A stretch of DNA of 64,000 bases from Pyropia yezoensis (lineage: Eukaryota; Rhodophyta; Bangiophyceae; Bangiales; Bangiaceae). The notes under the pieces are model-generated. The model saw only the letters and a list, made by a program, of their open reading frames with translations, did not search any database and was not told the DNA's origin. A program made the translations under genes and the position numbers. Where the stretch lies: positions 20,496,020-20,560,019 of the forward strand of contig CM020620.1 of NCBI GenBank assembly GCA_009829735.1, written 5' to 3'. Positions 22,915 to 36,200 of this stretch are shown one piece after another; position 1 is the first letter of the stretch, and each line of letters opens with the position of its first letter.

Positions 22915-23801
22915 TGAGCCACGCACCCTTGACCTGGTCGGTCGGACCCCACCGAGGTTCAGTGCCATTCGAGAGGCCCATGTGCATGGGAAGGTCACGG
23001 GTTCAACAAAGGATCCTTAAAGTGGATCTCACGCATTAAGATCGATGGGAACGTCCCACCTTTGACGGCAGTACTGATGAACTTGTGCCCCCCGCACAGA
23101 CCCGCTTGGCACACCATTCGAAAGAGGAACTCACGGGCGTGTTTCTTAATGTATGTTCCGCCCACGTACGCTTCCAACTTACTTCAGCCGTACGTCGAGG
23201 AAGATCATCAGGGTATCGTTTTCGTCGTCATTCCGGACTCAGTGTTCAATAAAATCTCGATGTTCTGCAAAAACCAAGTTCTGACGATGTCGAAAGGGCG
23301 CACTATGGGCTACGAAGCTCGTGTCGAAGTTGCCGCGTCAATGTTGCTCGGGAACCATGCCCAGTGCGGCACTTCAGGCAGTGAAGCGTCAGTCTGTGCG
23401 GCATTTATCTCGCCCCAGATCAGGCGGACAAAAAGTGCAGAAGATCGATGGGGGGCTGCATTTCCAACCAGTTGCGCGCCTCTTCCTTTTTTTTGAAGAT
23501 TTCTGGTCGCCCGTCAGGCGGTTCTGTTGCCCGCCCAAACTGTCCCTCGGCTGCCACAGATCTGCTCCACGTCACTGACCGGCGCTTCAACCTGACGGGC
23601 CTGCCAGCGTGGTCGCGGAACGCCCTCGCGTGACCGGGGCCTGTGCGGCAACCTGTCAGGATGCCGCATGGTCGCGCGATCGCCGCACTGGTAGGGGGTA
23701 AGAGGGCTCGGGCACTGCGCAGCATACACGCTGGAACTGCCGCCGTGGTGCTCAGTGTGCGTGCGTTTTTCGAGCGGGAGATGCGCAACTGACGTGCGGA
23801 G
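22915..23801. other. Unassigned DNA between family C and family A
   Basis: A plus-strand frame at 23062-23496 (144 residues) and a minus-strand frame at 23420-23890 overlap, and neither shows a known domain. The minus frame enters the LTR. Where family C should continue with an accessory gene and 3' LTR there is no similarity, so a deletion or rearrangement joined these sequences. Confidence 0.4.
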
Positions 23802-24270
23802 TGTGGCAGTATTGACCCCCAGGTAGGGGGGCAACACGTGCCATGCAAGGGGCGGCTGGCCACTAGCCTGATCCGTTCCTCCCCCTGCATTTGGGTCCAT
23901 ATTCCCTAAGTTTGGGATAGTTAGCTTAGTAGTAAATCCAACTTGGATTTGAGGGTTTTCTGCATTTATCGTCTTGAATTTTCGTGTGGCCCGGTGGGCA
24001 GGTGCTGGGGTGGGAGATTCTGAGTGGCGAGATTCTGAGGGGACCCTGGGGGGATAAGGGAAGGGACAGCGGGGCTTGGCCCTGCGTCCCCGTCCCGACC
24101 AAGAAACTGTTGGACCACACACCATCCTCTTGTTTGTCCGTGGGGGGTTTGCCCCACAACAGGGACAGAGTGTGTGCGACTTGCACTCCTTCCGGTTCCT
24201 CCGACACGGGAGGCAGCCCTTGCACACCGCCCCAACTTGGGTGCCGTGTGTGCTAGTGGTTTTTGCCACA
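23802..24270 (+). repeat. Family A 5' LTR, copy 1 (469 bp)
   Basis: Bounded by TGTGGCAG...TTGCCACA inverted termini. It is the same length as the copies at 57184 and 59772. By eye about five substitutions separate it from the 59772 copy. It contains a 17-nt odd palindrome at 23934-23950 centred on CAACTTG. Confidence 0.95.
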
Positions 24271-24272
24271 TT

Positions 24273-24290
24273 TGGTGGAGCAGCAGGGGA
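24273..24290 (+). other. Primer binding site, family A copy 1
   Basis: TGGTGGAGCAGCAGGGGA, two bases after the LTR. Identical to that of family C and of family A copy 2. Confidence 0.8.
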
Positions 24291-24389
24291 CAGAGGTAAA
24301 CTTTACCTCCGGGTGCACCCGGGTGTGGGGGGCCCTCTGTCTCAGAGGAACGGTGGACTTCGACCGTGTCATACGGATCGTTAGCCAAC

Positions 24390-25898
24390 ATGGCTCGCTC
24401 GGACCCCCCGTCGTCCGGGGAGTACACGGGTGACGCACGTACTTCAGTGCCTTTGAGTACTGGTGAGACACAGGCGGGTTTACCTGGGGTCGCAGAGGGA
24501 CTGGAGGTCCCTCAAGCCAGCAGGACTGGAAGTGCGGGCGGGCAACAGGCCACCCCGACTCAGTCGGGAGTTCACTCGGGTGACACTTCTGATGTGGGTG
24601 GGCCGAAGTCTGGCCACCGTGTGGTATACTCAACGGGAACGTCCCAAGGGGTGAGGACTGTCCCCGCGGGTTCCACTCGGGTTGGAGCCAACTTTGGCTT
24701 GGAGACGTCGCCAACTACGCTTTCGGAGGACGGCGGACCTCCGTTGGTCGGCGATGGGCTCGCGCCCATGCCCCCGGCTGAGACCCCTGAGGAACGTGGT
24801 TACCCCTCAGGTGGACTCCCGGAGGCGGACCGAGACTCAACTGGAGTCGTCAATCCACTCCTCGCGGAAACTGTCCGTCGGCAGGCGACCAATGTGTTGC
24901 CGCAGACTTTGCCGGACCTGGTGGTCACGATGACGAATACTATTCTGAATCAGATTGTGGCGAGTTTGCCAGATGGCCTTGATGTCCAGACCGGATCGGG
25001 GCTTTCGAGCCCGCGAGCGCCGGGGGAATCTCTCCTCACGCCTACCTCTGGTCGCCCCGAACAGGAGGCGACACCTGTGACTCCCAACGAGGGAGCCACA
25101 CCATACTCGGTGGGGCGTACGCCCTTCACGGGGGAGTTCCCCCCGGCAACGCCGGCGGCGACACCAAGCTCGCCGCACCAGACTACAGGCGCTGAGGATC
25201 AACTTACCCCAGTGCCACAGCGGCTGTTCCCTCAACGTGAGGTGCCGCCAAAGATCCAGGTAGCCAACCCGGTCTACCAGGGGATCTTTGACTGTGAGAC
25301 CTACGCCCTCCACAACAAGTCGGTGGTGTATGGTCCTGACCAGGCCCGAGCCATGGGTCGTGCCAAGAAGAATGCACTTCATTCTTTTGGGCACAAAGCC
25401 GAGTGGGATGGAACTCCCCCGCTCCGTGTCTTTGAGTTTCTACGTCGTTTCACAAAAGCCTGTGACGACAATGCCATAAGTGAAGGCATGGCTTTTCACA
25501 TGCTACAGGAGTTTACAAAGGGCGACCTGCGGACAGAACTTATGTCCGTCATGCCCAGCTCCTCACGTGGAGGCGCTGGGGAGGTGACGTCCTATTTGGA
25601 GCTCGTCAACTGGTTGTTGAGAGCCACGGTTTGATGAGGCAGCGTTGGCTTCTCAAGTCGAGGAGTTTACGCAAGCCCATCAGGAGAAGGCGGAGGACGA
25701 GTTGTCCTTTGCGGAGCGAGTCCGTTTGCTCAACAATCTTTGTGGGTTTCTTCATCCACAAGCTGTGGTGAAGAGTCGGTTTGTGGAGGGACTCCATTAG
25801 TCAGTCAGGATAGAGACCCGGGAGCATAACACTGCCCGGGCGACCCTGGCCGAGTTGGCCAGGTTCGCCTATCGCAGAGGCGAGGCCTACCGCAAGTT
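24390..25898 (+). pseudogene. Gag, family A copy 1, broken and truncated
   Basis: The likely start is the ATG at 24390 (MARSDPP). A long Pro/Thr/Ser/Gly-rich N-terminal region is followed by a capsid-like part with VFEFLRRFTKACDDNAISEGMAF, the family-wide capsid motif. The phase changes near 25620 and a TAG stops it at 25798-25800. Reading could otherwise continue to the truncation at 25898, before the zinc knuckle. Copy 2 lacks a segment that this copy keeps (about 25555-25828). Confidence 0.85.
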
Positions 25899-26261
25899 TG
25901 TAGCACAATAGGAATCCGTCGCACGTCCACTCTCAGGGAACACTCACCAAGGGGGATCGGCACCAACGTCACCGGGAGGCCAAGGTTGCTGTCCTTGGAG
26001 CGCAAGCCACGGGACCAAGATGGGAGCCCAAATGGGAGGGGTTTGTTGTTCTACCTTGGCCGGCGGTGGATTCGCCACCGGCCCCCTCGTTATAAACCCT
26101 CGGAGACACTACTAACTACCCTCCACCCCAAGATGCAAGTCCCTCTTGTCATACGTAACTTATAGGTACCGTGACCAGTACGGACTCTCAAATTGAAAGT
26201 TAAGGATTAGAAGTAGCCCCCCTAGTATTAGGGTCACAATACGGACAACCATATTGCTACA
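25899..26261 (-). repeat. Family B 3' LTR, left copy
   Basis: 363 bp, reverse complement of 40719-41080, with TGTAGCA/TGCTACA-type termini. Its inner flank (TATCCCCCCCTTAG on the plus strand) is the complement of a polypurine tract, which marks it as a 3' LTR of a minus-strand element. Confidence 0.85.
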
Positions 26262-26848
26262 TATCCCCCCCTTAGATTCGGCCCGTCCTCGGGTCGAGTT
26301 GCATTCGGGTTACCGAATGTAAGTGGGTCGCGTGACCGTTTACCCGTCGGGTGGGGCTTTGCGCCCCGTCGCGACAGACACCCCTTTTCGAGGTTGTCTC
26401 AGGGGGGTGCCCCCCTTTGTGTGGTACACACACACGATCCGTTTTCCGGACCGTTAAATTCCCGATGCGGGTTGCTGTTCACGCCCCCCCTTTCCGAGGG
26501 GTGGTGCAAGCGGATCCGCCACCAGGTGCCTTGTGGTAGGGGGGCCCCTCTCGTGTGGACGATTGAGTGGGGGGCGGGGGCTGCCCGCGTTGCGTGGGGG
26601 CGGTTGGGGGTGACCCCCCTTACTTACCCCGTGTGTGGGTGTGGCCCCGTCCCGCCCAGGTGCCTGGGTGGAGCGCGGTCGTAGCCCCGTGGGGCGCGGG
26701 TCGACCCGCGTGCCTGCGGCGCTTCTCGTGGCCGTTTGTGGTCATAAGCGCGGGTGTCCGCGCTTCCCTGGCTCGTCCCGGTTATCCCACCGTACCGGGT
26801 TGTAGCCGTCGACGGCTTGTGGGCGCGGGGGATTCCGCACCCGTTATC
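26262..26848. other. Spacer between family B 3' LTR and accessory gene, left copy
   Basis: GC-rich, G/C-run-rich leader of the accessory gene. The upstream open frame from 26567 is probably untranslated, because the parallel ATG in the other copy (40133) is preceded by a different, frame-disrupted region. Confidence 0.5.
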
Positions 26849-29296
26849 ATGTCCTATCCCCAGGTGCTTGAAGAGGAGGAAGACCTCCTGATCGGGGAGG
26901 AGATGGAGGACGACGCGCCTGTCGGTCCCGACGCCGCGCGTTACGGGGTGAGCTCGTCTGACGACGACGGGCCTGCGGTGTCCGTCCGTCTGTCGGCCGG
27001 AGGACTGTCGTCCGTGTGCAGCGGCACGACGGTGCCGTCGGCCGGAGGTCAACCCGGCGGTCAACCGCGCGCGGCGGCTTCTACCCCCTCCCTGCCGGCT
27101 GCCCGGATGGGGCCTGGTGCCGGTGCCGGCTCACCGCAGGTACCTCAAGATGGTCCGCCCTGCGGCGGAGGTGGCGACCCGCAGCCGACTCCGGCTGGTC
27201 AAGGTGGTCCGGGGGTCCGGGCTGTGACTCCTCGAGGCGGTCCCGACGTTTACGCGGGTGGTTGTGGCGGTGCGACACCCGGTGCGGTGGGTCAAGACGG
27301 TGCGGGTGTCCGCACGGCCGGGGCTCCGGCTCCGGAGGCTGTCCAAGTGCCTTCCACTTCCGAGGCGGGGGCTACGCCGACGGGTGGTGCCGGCGCCGGT
27401 ACCATACCTGCGGTGCCGCGGGTGTCGAGCGGTCAAGACGCTCCTTCTCCCATGGCGGTTGACACCGGGAGTTACTCCGGGCGGGCGCCCGCCCTTCTTC
27501 TTCCTCCTCGGCCTCGTCCATCTCCGACGTCGGCCCCTCTGCCGGTGGTGCGTCCCCCGGCGCCCCCGATTCTTCCTGGTCCTGCCCGGGTTGCCCCGTT
27601 GGGTGGCGGCGTCGCCGTGGCGGCGGGTCAACCCGCCATGTCGGTGTCCGACTTGGTGGCTCGGGTTCGAGGCCTCACGGTGCAAGAGTCGATGGAGTCC
27701 GATGGGCGTATGCGGGTGGACTTCCACCTGGTGCATCCCCGTGGATAATCCTCCCGGCGCGTCAAGGTGGACCCGTGCTGGGAGCGGGAGTTGGTGCGGC
27801 TGGTCAACCAGCCGAACGCGGTCCGGGTGGAACACCATTGGATCCTGAGTCAGCCGGACGACCGGCATGCGCAGCTCTGGCGCACCCGGGTGGGACGGGG
27901 TGAGGTCTACCTCGACCCCAACTTCGGGGTCTGCGACTTGATTGCCCCCGCGTTGCCGCGGGAGATTGACTACCCGGCTAGTGCTCGGGGGGTTGCGGCG
28001 GCGGCGGAGCCGGTTGCGTTTGGGGAGACGGTGAGCCGTACCGGTCGGTATCCCGACTTTGACTACTACCCGGGGGTATCCCCGTATCTGTCGTTGACGG
28101 CTCCCTACCCGCCCATGGCGGGGTTGAAGTCGGCGTCGAGTTGGCGACGTAACCATGGTGTCATGGCGGATGCGTTCCGCACGGATATAACGTGTGCGTT
28201 GCAGACCGGCAACGGTCGTGCTCCGGTATACACTCCCGTGCGCCCGCCGCTATGGCAGGAGGGGTGGGAACCCGCCCCTGCTTTCCGGTTTGACACCGGC
28301 TCCTGCCTCCGATACTTCGGGAGTGTGTTGGCCTCCCGGCCGGTCCACCCGTTGCAGGGTACCTTCACCCTTGAGGTTACCCTCGGGCAGGCTTCATCCT
28401 TCTTGCTGTCCGTCCGCCGGCAGGGTCGTCTGTTTCATCTTCCGACGGGTGTCCGTCGGCACATCGCGCAGTTGGGCGTGGATCTGATAGCCGCCAAGAC
28501 CGGGTTGGCCCGGGAGTTCGAAGCCCTGCTGGCTGTTCACGATGCCGTGAACTGGGCTGGGGTGTTGGCCCTTCCCCCGTACCGGGACCCGCAGGCTGGG
28601 GCTTCCCCCTTGCCTCGTCACTCGTTGCGTGTCCGGCGTACTCAGCCGGGTGAGCCTAGTTGCCATGGGTGGGCGTCCACCGAGGCCGTTCCTGACCTGG
28701 GTATTCCCATGGTTATCCATGACCCTCTTCAGGTCCTTGCTCCGTGGTTCGGTAACCCGATGCCTGCGGCGGTTGGCCGTCGTCCCCGAGAGTGGGGCTC
28801 TGCGGGTGGGGAGCGTGAGGTGTCCCGTCGTCGGGCGGAGTACCGCCGTGGTTACGGTGGAGCCCCTTCGGTAGGGTCCTACCGGGCCTCGTATCAGGTG
28901 CCACCGGCTCCGGTGGTAGCCGTGTCGGCTCCTGTGGCTCCTCTGGCTGCGCCAGTGTCACCTCCCGCCCCTGTCCTACATGACGGGGGTCCCCGTCTCT
29001 GGTATGAAGGCGTTGACGCCCTTGTTACCCGCGCAATGCGTGGGGGTCTCTCTGTTAGCTGGGGGGATATCCCCCCAGGTGCTGCGCTGGTTGGGTCAGC
29101 GCGTTGCTTTGGTGGCGTGCTGGACCGCCTCCAGAAAGCTCTGGAGGACGTGGAGGCTGGCCGCAGCACCCTCGTCCAGCTATGCACCGAGGTAACTCGG
29201 GTGGTCGACCGTCGTGACATTGCCGACCGGTGGAGCACGGAGGTATACGCGCTTACGCGTGAGTGGCCTCCCTCGGGCAGTGGGTCTACCCACTGA
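26849..29296 (+). pseudogene. Antisense accessory gene, family B left copy (one nonsense codon)
   Basis: Same gene as 37686-40133. Starts at the ATG at 26849 (MSYPQVLEEEEDLLIGEEMEDD) and stays in one phase to 29296. It is broken by a TAA at 27746-27748 where the other copy has a Glu codon. It has 815 sense positions if that stop is ignored, the same length as the intact copy. It lies opposite in sense to its own pol and converges with it. Confidence 0.9.
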
Positions 29297-29753
29297 GGAG
29301 TGCTATTTGTTTGTGAGGGAGAGGGCCCCGGCAACCCTTATGGTCGCCGGGTAGTAGTGAGTATAAACTCATCCCCCGCTGGGGGCATTGCTTGCCTCTG
29401 TTTGCTGCCCTGGGGAGTACCCCTTCTGGCTCAGTGGTGCCTTGCCTCCCGCCCAACTTCTTCCGGTTGGTTCATGCTTGGGGAGGTTATCCTCCCTCAC
29501 TTTGTGTGTTAGCTTGGGGAGGTCATCCTCCCGTGTAAGCTCCCTAGTTACTTCGATATTATCGGAGTTAGCCTTTACCTTTAAGTTAACTTATTAAGGT
29601 TCAGGTTTTTACTTAGTTACCTAAGCTTAGCTCTACTTAGTTACCTAAGCTTGGTTCGACTTAGAAACCTAAGTCTGCCGTAACCATGTCACACCCTACT
29701 TAGTAGGTATAAGCCTCACCCCCCAACAGCCGAAGTCGGTGTCGGTTGGGTTG
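29297..29753. other. Convergent 3' regions of accessory gene and pol, left copy
   Basis: Mirror of 37232-37685. Contains repeated short hairpins (ACTTAG/CTAAGT and GGAGG/CCTCC types). Probably carries the transcript ends of both convergent genes. Confidence 0.5.
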
Positions 29754-32208
29754 TTACAGTAGGCGTCGTCGCCTCATGTACGGCATGAGGAGTTGGCGGG
29801 GTATATTTGCCGCCTGTTCCCAGGTGGGTGAGTCGCATCCGACCCACATAACCTTGACGTACCAGGGTCCTGGTAGGTCCGGGTCGGCGTGTCCGACCAC
29901 GCTCTCTACTTGGTATGGAATCCCATCCGGTCCCACCGGGTCATCTGACCGGTGGGTTGTAAGAGCTTCATGTAGCAACCCAGCCGGTACCGGCTGAGGC
30001 TGTTCCGGCATCGGAGCAGGTGTGACGTCATTCATGCTGATGCGTTGAATCTCCGTATCGGAGTGTAAGATAACAGAGTGGTTATCTCTGTGGAGGATCT
30101 GGTACGGTCCCTTGACCGGTTGCATAAGCTTGTTCCCTCGGAACTTCTGGTGTCTGATATAGACCCAGTCACCTGTTACCAGGGTTGCGTTGCGCACCCG
30201 TAGTCGGGCGTCGAAGTTCTTCTTGTATCGAAGTTGTGTTCTGTCAAGGGCACCCTTGAGCTTAGGAATCATCCACGATAGCTTGGCCAACCAAGCTAGG
30301 TGGATGCGTTCGGCGGGTCGGCCCTTCGGTGTATCATACCGAGTGCACCTGCCTGGCGGCAGCGTCAGATTACCGACGCCTAGTGGCATGACCCACTCCA
30401 GCGGAGCAATGTTTGTGCTCCGATGTGGCCTGGCATTGTATGCCAGGGTGAGTACGGACAGAAGCCTGTCCCAAGTGTTCGTGTGCTCGGCCACGTAGCA
30501 CTGTAGCATCTTTACGATGGTGCGGTTGAACCGCTCCACCTGCCCGTTGGACTGCGGGTGGTAGTCGGATGCCCGACGTGGTTCGATACCGAACATGCCC
30601 AGGACCTTAGTGCAGAATGCCGACGTAAGGTTTGCTCCGTTATCGGAGAGGAGTTGCTTCATGACTCCGTATGCACTGATCCAGTGGCCAACCACTGCGT
30701 TCATGATCGTGTATGCCGTATCATTCGGGATGGCTGCCGCTCGTGACAGCTTGGTGAATCGGTCAGACATGACCAGGATGTACCTGTTCCCTTCTTCCGT
30801 TACCGGAAGTGGCCCGAGTATGTCGATAGCGACTTGCTCGTTGGGCCCATCGGGTGGGAATAGCTTCATGGCAGACGCCTGCCTATGTAGACTCATGCGG
30901 TTACGCGCACAGGGGTGGCATCCCCTTACGTGGTCGACCACGTCGACGGCCATTGCTGGCCAGTAGAAGAACCTTCGCATTGCTGCGAACATACGTGAAC
31001 CCCCCGGGTGTCCGGCTGTAGGGTTCTCATGTTCTCGTTCCATGACGGCTTGCCGTGAGGACACGGGAACCACGACTTGATGTCGTCCATCGGCGGGTGC
31101 CCGCCGGTATATGAGTCCGTCTTCGTTCTCGGAGAAGATGCCGGCCGTACCGGCCAGGAGGTTAGCACGATGACGTCTACAGTCATCGTCGTTGGCCTGT
31201 GCCTCGCGGAAGTCCGCGAGGGTCAATGGGCACGCAAGGTGTGCCATGGTATGGTCAGCCATACCCTGGGTAGCATTACCCACCATGCACACCGGTACTA
31301 CCGGGATGTCCTCGTCCACCGGGCGGGTATCCCCGCTCGGGGTGTCGAGTCGAGACAACGCGTCTCCGAGGTGGTGGGTTGACCCAGCCTTATACACCGT
31401 GCGGTAGTCGTGCTCGGCCATCTTCAGCCTCCATCGGGCTAGCCTCCCATGGCTATCGGAATCCTTGTCACCAAGGTTGAGGAGCCATCGTAGGGGTTCG
31501 TGGTCGGACCTCACGATGAACCTGGAGCCCTCCAGGTATGGACGGAGCAGTTGCACTGCCCATATAACTCCGAGGCATTCACGCTCGGTGGCACTATAGT
31601 TCCGCTCAGCCGGGTTGAGTGTCCGGCTGAAGTACCCTACCGGACGTAGGTCCGGGATAACGTTATCGGTACCGATCAACGTCTCTCCCTGTAACAGGGT
31701 GCATCCCACTTGTGTATCACACGCATCGACATCGATGACGAAGGTACCCCGTCTATGCGGTAACGCAAGGACGGGTGGGGCTAGTAGGGCTCGCTTCAGC
31801 GACTCGAATGCCTCCTCTTCGCTAGGCGAAGGGGGTTGGAGTACCTTGGGTAAGGTACTGCTCGTAAGAACCGTTAACGGTTTAGCTATCCGAGCGAAGT
31901 CCTTGACGAACCGTCGGTATACATTGCACATTCCCAGAAGCTCTTGAGCTGTGTCTGGGTGTTAGGGAACCGGGCATCCCGGAGTGCCCGGGTATTGGCT
32001 TCGAGTACCCCTAGTTTACCAGGGGTTATCTGGTGGCCCAGATATTCGACCGTCTGTTGGAAGAAGGCGCACTTCTTCAGACGCAGGGTTACCCCGGCGT
32101 TCCTCAAGAGGGTGAGTACCTCGTCACATGTTGTACATGGTCATCCATGTTACGCGAGAAGACGATGACGTCATCGAGGTACACTAGGCAGTTACGCCAC
32201 TTCACCCC
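29754..32208 (-). pseudogene. Pol, family B left copy, 5' end in gap, frameshifted
   Basis: Minus-strand pol from the RT core (YLDD region near the gap) through RNase H and integrase to a chromodomain-like end. Relative to the right copy a base is missing near 31937 (in LKSFLGMCNVYRRF) and another near 32125. The long remaining frame (29754-31931, 725 residues) keeps RNase H (DVDACDTQVG), integrase Asp (AIDILGPLP), SDNGANL and QVERFNRT, so only the RT part is disrupted. The N-terminal part is lost in the assembly gap. Confidence 0.88.
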
Positions 32209-32708
32209 NNNNNNNNNNNNNNNNNNNNNNNNNNNNNNNNNNNNNNNNNNNNNNNNNNNNNNNNNNNNNNNNNNNNNNNNNNNNNNNNNNNNNNNNNNNN
32301 NNNNNNNNNNNNNNNNNNNNNNNNNNNNNNNNNNNNNNNNNNNNNNNNNNNNNNNNNNNNNNNNNNNNNNNNNNNNNNNNNNNNNNNNNNNNNNNNNNNN
32401 NNNNNNNNNNNNNNNNNNNNNNNNNNNNNNNNNNNNNNNNNNNNNNNNNNNNNNNNNNNNNNNNNNNNNNNNNNNNNNNNNNNNNNNNNNNNNNNNNNNN
32501 NNNNNNNNNNNNNNNNNNNNNNNNNNNNNNNNNNNNNNNNNNNNNNNNNNNNNNNNNNNNNNNNNNNNNNNNNNNNNNNNNNNNNNNNNNNNNNNNNNNN
32601 NNNNNNNNNNNNNNNNNNNNNNNNNNNNNNNNNNNNNNNNNNNNNNNNNNNNNNNNNNNNNNNNNNNNNNNNNNNNNNNNNNNNNNNNNNNNNNNNNNNN
32701 NNNNNNNN
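32209..32708. other. Assembly gap, exactly 500 N
   Basis: A run of 500 N, most likely a fixed-size placeholder, so the real distance is unknown. It hides the 5' LTR, primer site and most of gag of the right family B element, and the gag and pol start of the left one if present. Confidence 0.95.
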
Positions 32709-33055
32709 GACCCAAGGACCCAAGGCCTACCAGGGAGCAGGCACTCGGGCGCCCGAGGGGAGGCAACCGTAGCTACGGGGCTACCCCTATGCGAACTCAA
32801 GGGGGGACCGGCACGTCCGGGTGTATGTTGTGTGGGGATCCCCAGCACTGGGTGTCTTCCTGCCCACTCATCCCCGAGGAGTCTCGGCGGGCAGCGGCGC
32901 AACGCAAGGCATCCACCGGGGGGTATCCCGCCCGAGCACCCGGACCCGCACCGGGTAGGCAGCCAGCTCCAGGTGGAGTACTGGCCATCGAGGGGGCACC
33001 TCCTCAGCCGGATGTCCCGGCGGACAGCACCCTACCAAGGGCGGGAAACGAGTAA
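32709..33055 (+). CDS. Gag C-terminal part, family B
   Basis: The visible 115 codons carry a knuckle (CMLCGDPQHWVSSC, CX2CX4HX4C, 32822-32863). A Pro/Ala-rich tail then ends in AGNE and TAA. The knuckle binds element RNA during packaging. The 5' part lies in the gap. The family D Gag and the A copy 2 Gag frame also end in GNE, a shared terminus across families. Confidence 0.85.
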
Positions 33056-33223
33056 GAGGAAGGATGACCGGGGGGCGCTGGGGTTACCCAAGCAAGCCAC
33101 CCCGGAGTACCGCGGGGAAAGCCCCACGGAGAGCGCGGTTGAGCCGACGCCGCATCAACCCCCGGGTACACCTTCCGGCCCCGACGACACGGGCGTCAGG
33201 GGATTGATGACCAACCTCCAAGG

Positions 33224-36200
33224 TTGGGAGGAGAGGACGGGAAGCCCCGTCACGTTGAACCAGACAAGGGCCCTATTCAGGATGCCCGAGCTACACCGGA
33301 TATCGGTGTAGGACATGTGTTGTTTACCTTGGAGAACTTCAAGGTATCAGCCACACTGGGGGTTGACCCCCAGTCGACACGATCGTACTACCCTGTACTG
33401 GACACAGGGGCTGGACCCAACCTTATCCGGAAGGATACCCTCCCGGACAAGTGGCTTCCACGAGTCAGAGTGACTCGGGGACCCACCATCAAGGACGCAA
33501 ATGGTCGACTCATTCGTACGACCGCAGCGATGTCGCTGCAGGTTACCATCGGGGATCTCACCACGGAAGTTGACTTCCTGGTATGTGAAACGCTATCGGT
33601 GCCCTGCATACTGGGGTGCACCTTCATCAACGTTCACGTTGATGCAATCCGGCCAGGCCGGAGGACCGTCGAGCTTCAAGAAGCCGACGGGACGAAGCGA
33701 GGACACACGGCTATCGTCAGGGACCTGACGCTACAAGGAAGCCACGTTAACGTGGCTGAGGTGTACGCAAGCGTCGAGCCGAAGACACTTCGGTTGGCCA
33801 AGCGAACTCGCTTTGAGCCGTTGTCAGAGACAGTCCTCCCGGTTAACTGCGACCTCGCAGGCATCTGCAGAGTCCAGTCCAACCTACGGACGTACAAGCG
33901 CCATGGGTTGACCATGGCCAACGGTCTCATAGACCTCCCAGCAGGAGGGTCGTCCCTCCTAGTGATGGCGAACTATCGCCGTAAGGCAGTCACCCTCCCG
34001 AAGGGAACTATCCTCGGGATTGCCGAACTCTACGAAGGAGATATCCTTACCCCTGATAAGGAAGGTCAAGTGGAACCACTTGAAGTACTGGCGGTCGCCG
34101 AGACCACCGAGCGACAGCAACCCGATGACGGGAAGCCTAACCCATCGGCGGCTCCGGCGGACCTGCCGCCAAAGGACCAAGAGGCCTTGAAGGCACTGGC
34201 CGAGGCTGACCTCGACCACCTTCCCCCTTCGGTAGCCGAAGGGGTACGACGGATGCTAAGAAAGCATGACGTTATGTGGACAGGCGGGGCCTTGGGGACC
34301 ATTGGGGCAACCCAACATCGTATAGACCTGGTACCAGGCGCACGACCCGCCCGCTCACAACCGCACCGAGCGGGACCTATGCAACGAGAGATCGTTGATG
34401 GAGAAGTGAAGAGGATGAGTGAAGCTAAGGTGATCCGACCTTCGATGTCGGAATGGGGTGCCCCAGTCGTTATTGTGCCGAAGAAGGATCAAACCCCTCG
34501 GTTTTGCATCGATTATCGACGCCTCAACTTGGTTACCAAGAAGGACTCATACCCTTTACCAAGGATGGATGAATGCATCGACTCCCTGGGGGAGGCTACG
34601 GTGTTTACCACCATCGACTGCAATGCCGGATACTGGCAGATCCCGGTGGCGGACGAGGATATCCCCAAGACGGCATTCGTCTGTCACAGTGGAGTGTACG
34701 AGTTCCTAAGGATGCCCTTCGGATTGTCCAACGCCCCCGCTACATTCCAGCGGGCTATCGACATCATACTGTCGGGGGTGAAGTGGCGTAACTGCCTAGT
34801 GTACCTCGATGACGTCATCGTCTTCTCGCGTAACATGGATGACCATGTACAACATGTTGACGAGGTACTCACCCTCTTGAGGAACGCCGGGGTAACCCTG
34901 CGTCTGAAGAAGTGCGCCTTCTTCCAACAGACGGTCGAGTATCTGGGCCACCAGATAACCCCTGGTAAACTAGGGGTACTCGAAGCCAATACCCGGGCAC
35001 TCCGGGATGCCCGGTTCCCTAACACCAAGACGCAGCTCAAGAGCTTCCTGGGAATGTGCAATGTATACCGACGGTTCGTCAAGGACTTCGCTCGGATAGC
35101 TAAACCGTTAACGGTTCTTACGAGCAGTACCTTACCCAAGGTACTCCAACCCCCTTCGCCTAGCGAAGAGGAGGCATTCGAGTGGCTGAAGCGAGCCCTA
35201 CTAGCCCCACCCGTCCTTGCGTTACCGCATAGACGGGGTACCTTCGTCATCGATGTCGATGCGTGTGATACACAAGTGGGATGCACCCTGTTACAGGGAG
35301 AGACGTTGATAGGTACCGACAACGTTATCCCGGACCTACGTCCGGTAGGGTACTTCAGCCGGACACTCAACCCGGCTGAGCGGAACTATAGTGCCACCGA
35401 GCGTGAATGCCTCGGAGTTATATGGGCAGTGCAACTGCTCCGTCCATACCTGGAGGGCTCCAGGTTCATCGTGGGGTCCGACCACGAACCCCTACGATGG
35501 CTCCTCAACCTTGGTGACAAGGATTCCGATAGCCATGGGAGGCTAGCCCGATGGAGGCTGAAGATGGCCGAGCACGACTACCGCACGGTGTATAAGGCTG
35601 GGTCAACCCACCACCTCGGAGACGCATTGTCTCGACTCGACACCCCGAGCGGGGATACCCGCCCGGTGGACGAGGACATCCCGGTAGTACCGGTGTGCAT
35701 GGTGGGTAATGCTACCCAGGGTATGGCTGACCATACCATGGCACACCTTGCGTGCCCATTGACCCTCGCGGACTTCCGCGAGGCACAGGCCAACGACGAT
35801 GACTGTAGACGTCATCGTGCTAACCTCCTGGCCGGTACGGCCGGCATCTTCTCCGAGAACGAAGACGGACTCATATACCGGCGGGCACCCGCCGATGGAC
35901 GACATCAAGTCGTGGTTCCCGTGTCCTTACGGCAAGCCGTCATGAAACGAGAACATGAGAACCCTACAGCCGGACACCCGGGGGGTTCACGTATGTTCGC
36001 AGCAATGCGAAGGTTCTTCTACTGGCCAGCAATGGCCGTCGACGTGATCGACCACGTAAGGGGATGCCACCCCTGTGCACGTAACCGCATTGGTCTACAT
36101 AGGCGGGCGTCTGCCATGAAGCTATTCCCACCTGATGGGCCCAACGAGCAAGTCGCTATCGACATACTCGGGCCACTTCCGATAACGGAAGAAGGGAACA

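Larger units (their letters stand above)
23802..25898 (+). mobile_element. Chromovirus family A copy 1, 5' part only
   Basis: LTR, primer site and most of gag, then abrupt truncation at 25898, where a family B LTR begins. No target duplication matches across the family B block (AAGTT on the left, CACCC on the right), and gag does not resume at 41081. The junction is therefore not a simple insertion. Confidence 0.9.

Noticed and set aside
26567..26848. Extension of the family B accessory gene upstream of the ATG at 26849
   Set aside because: Differs in composition from the acidic start and is poorly matched between copies; treated as leader.
32033..33055. Open frames running through the N gap
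   Set aside because: The gap has unknown sequence; only the part after 32708 is supported.
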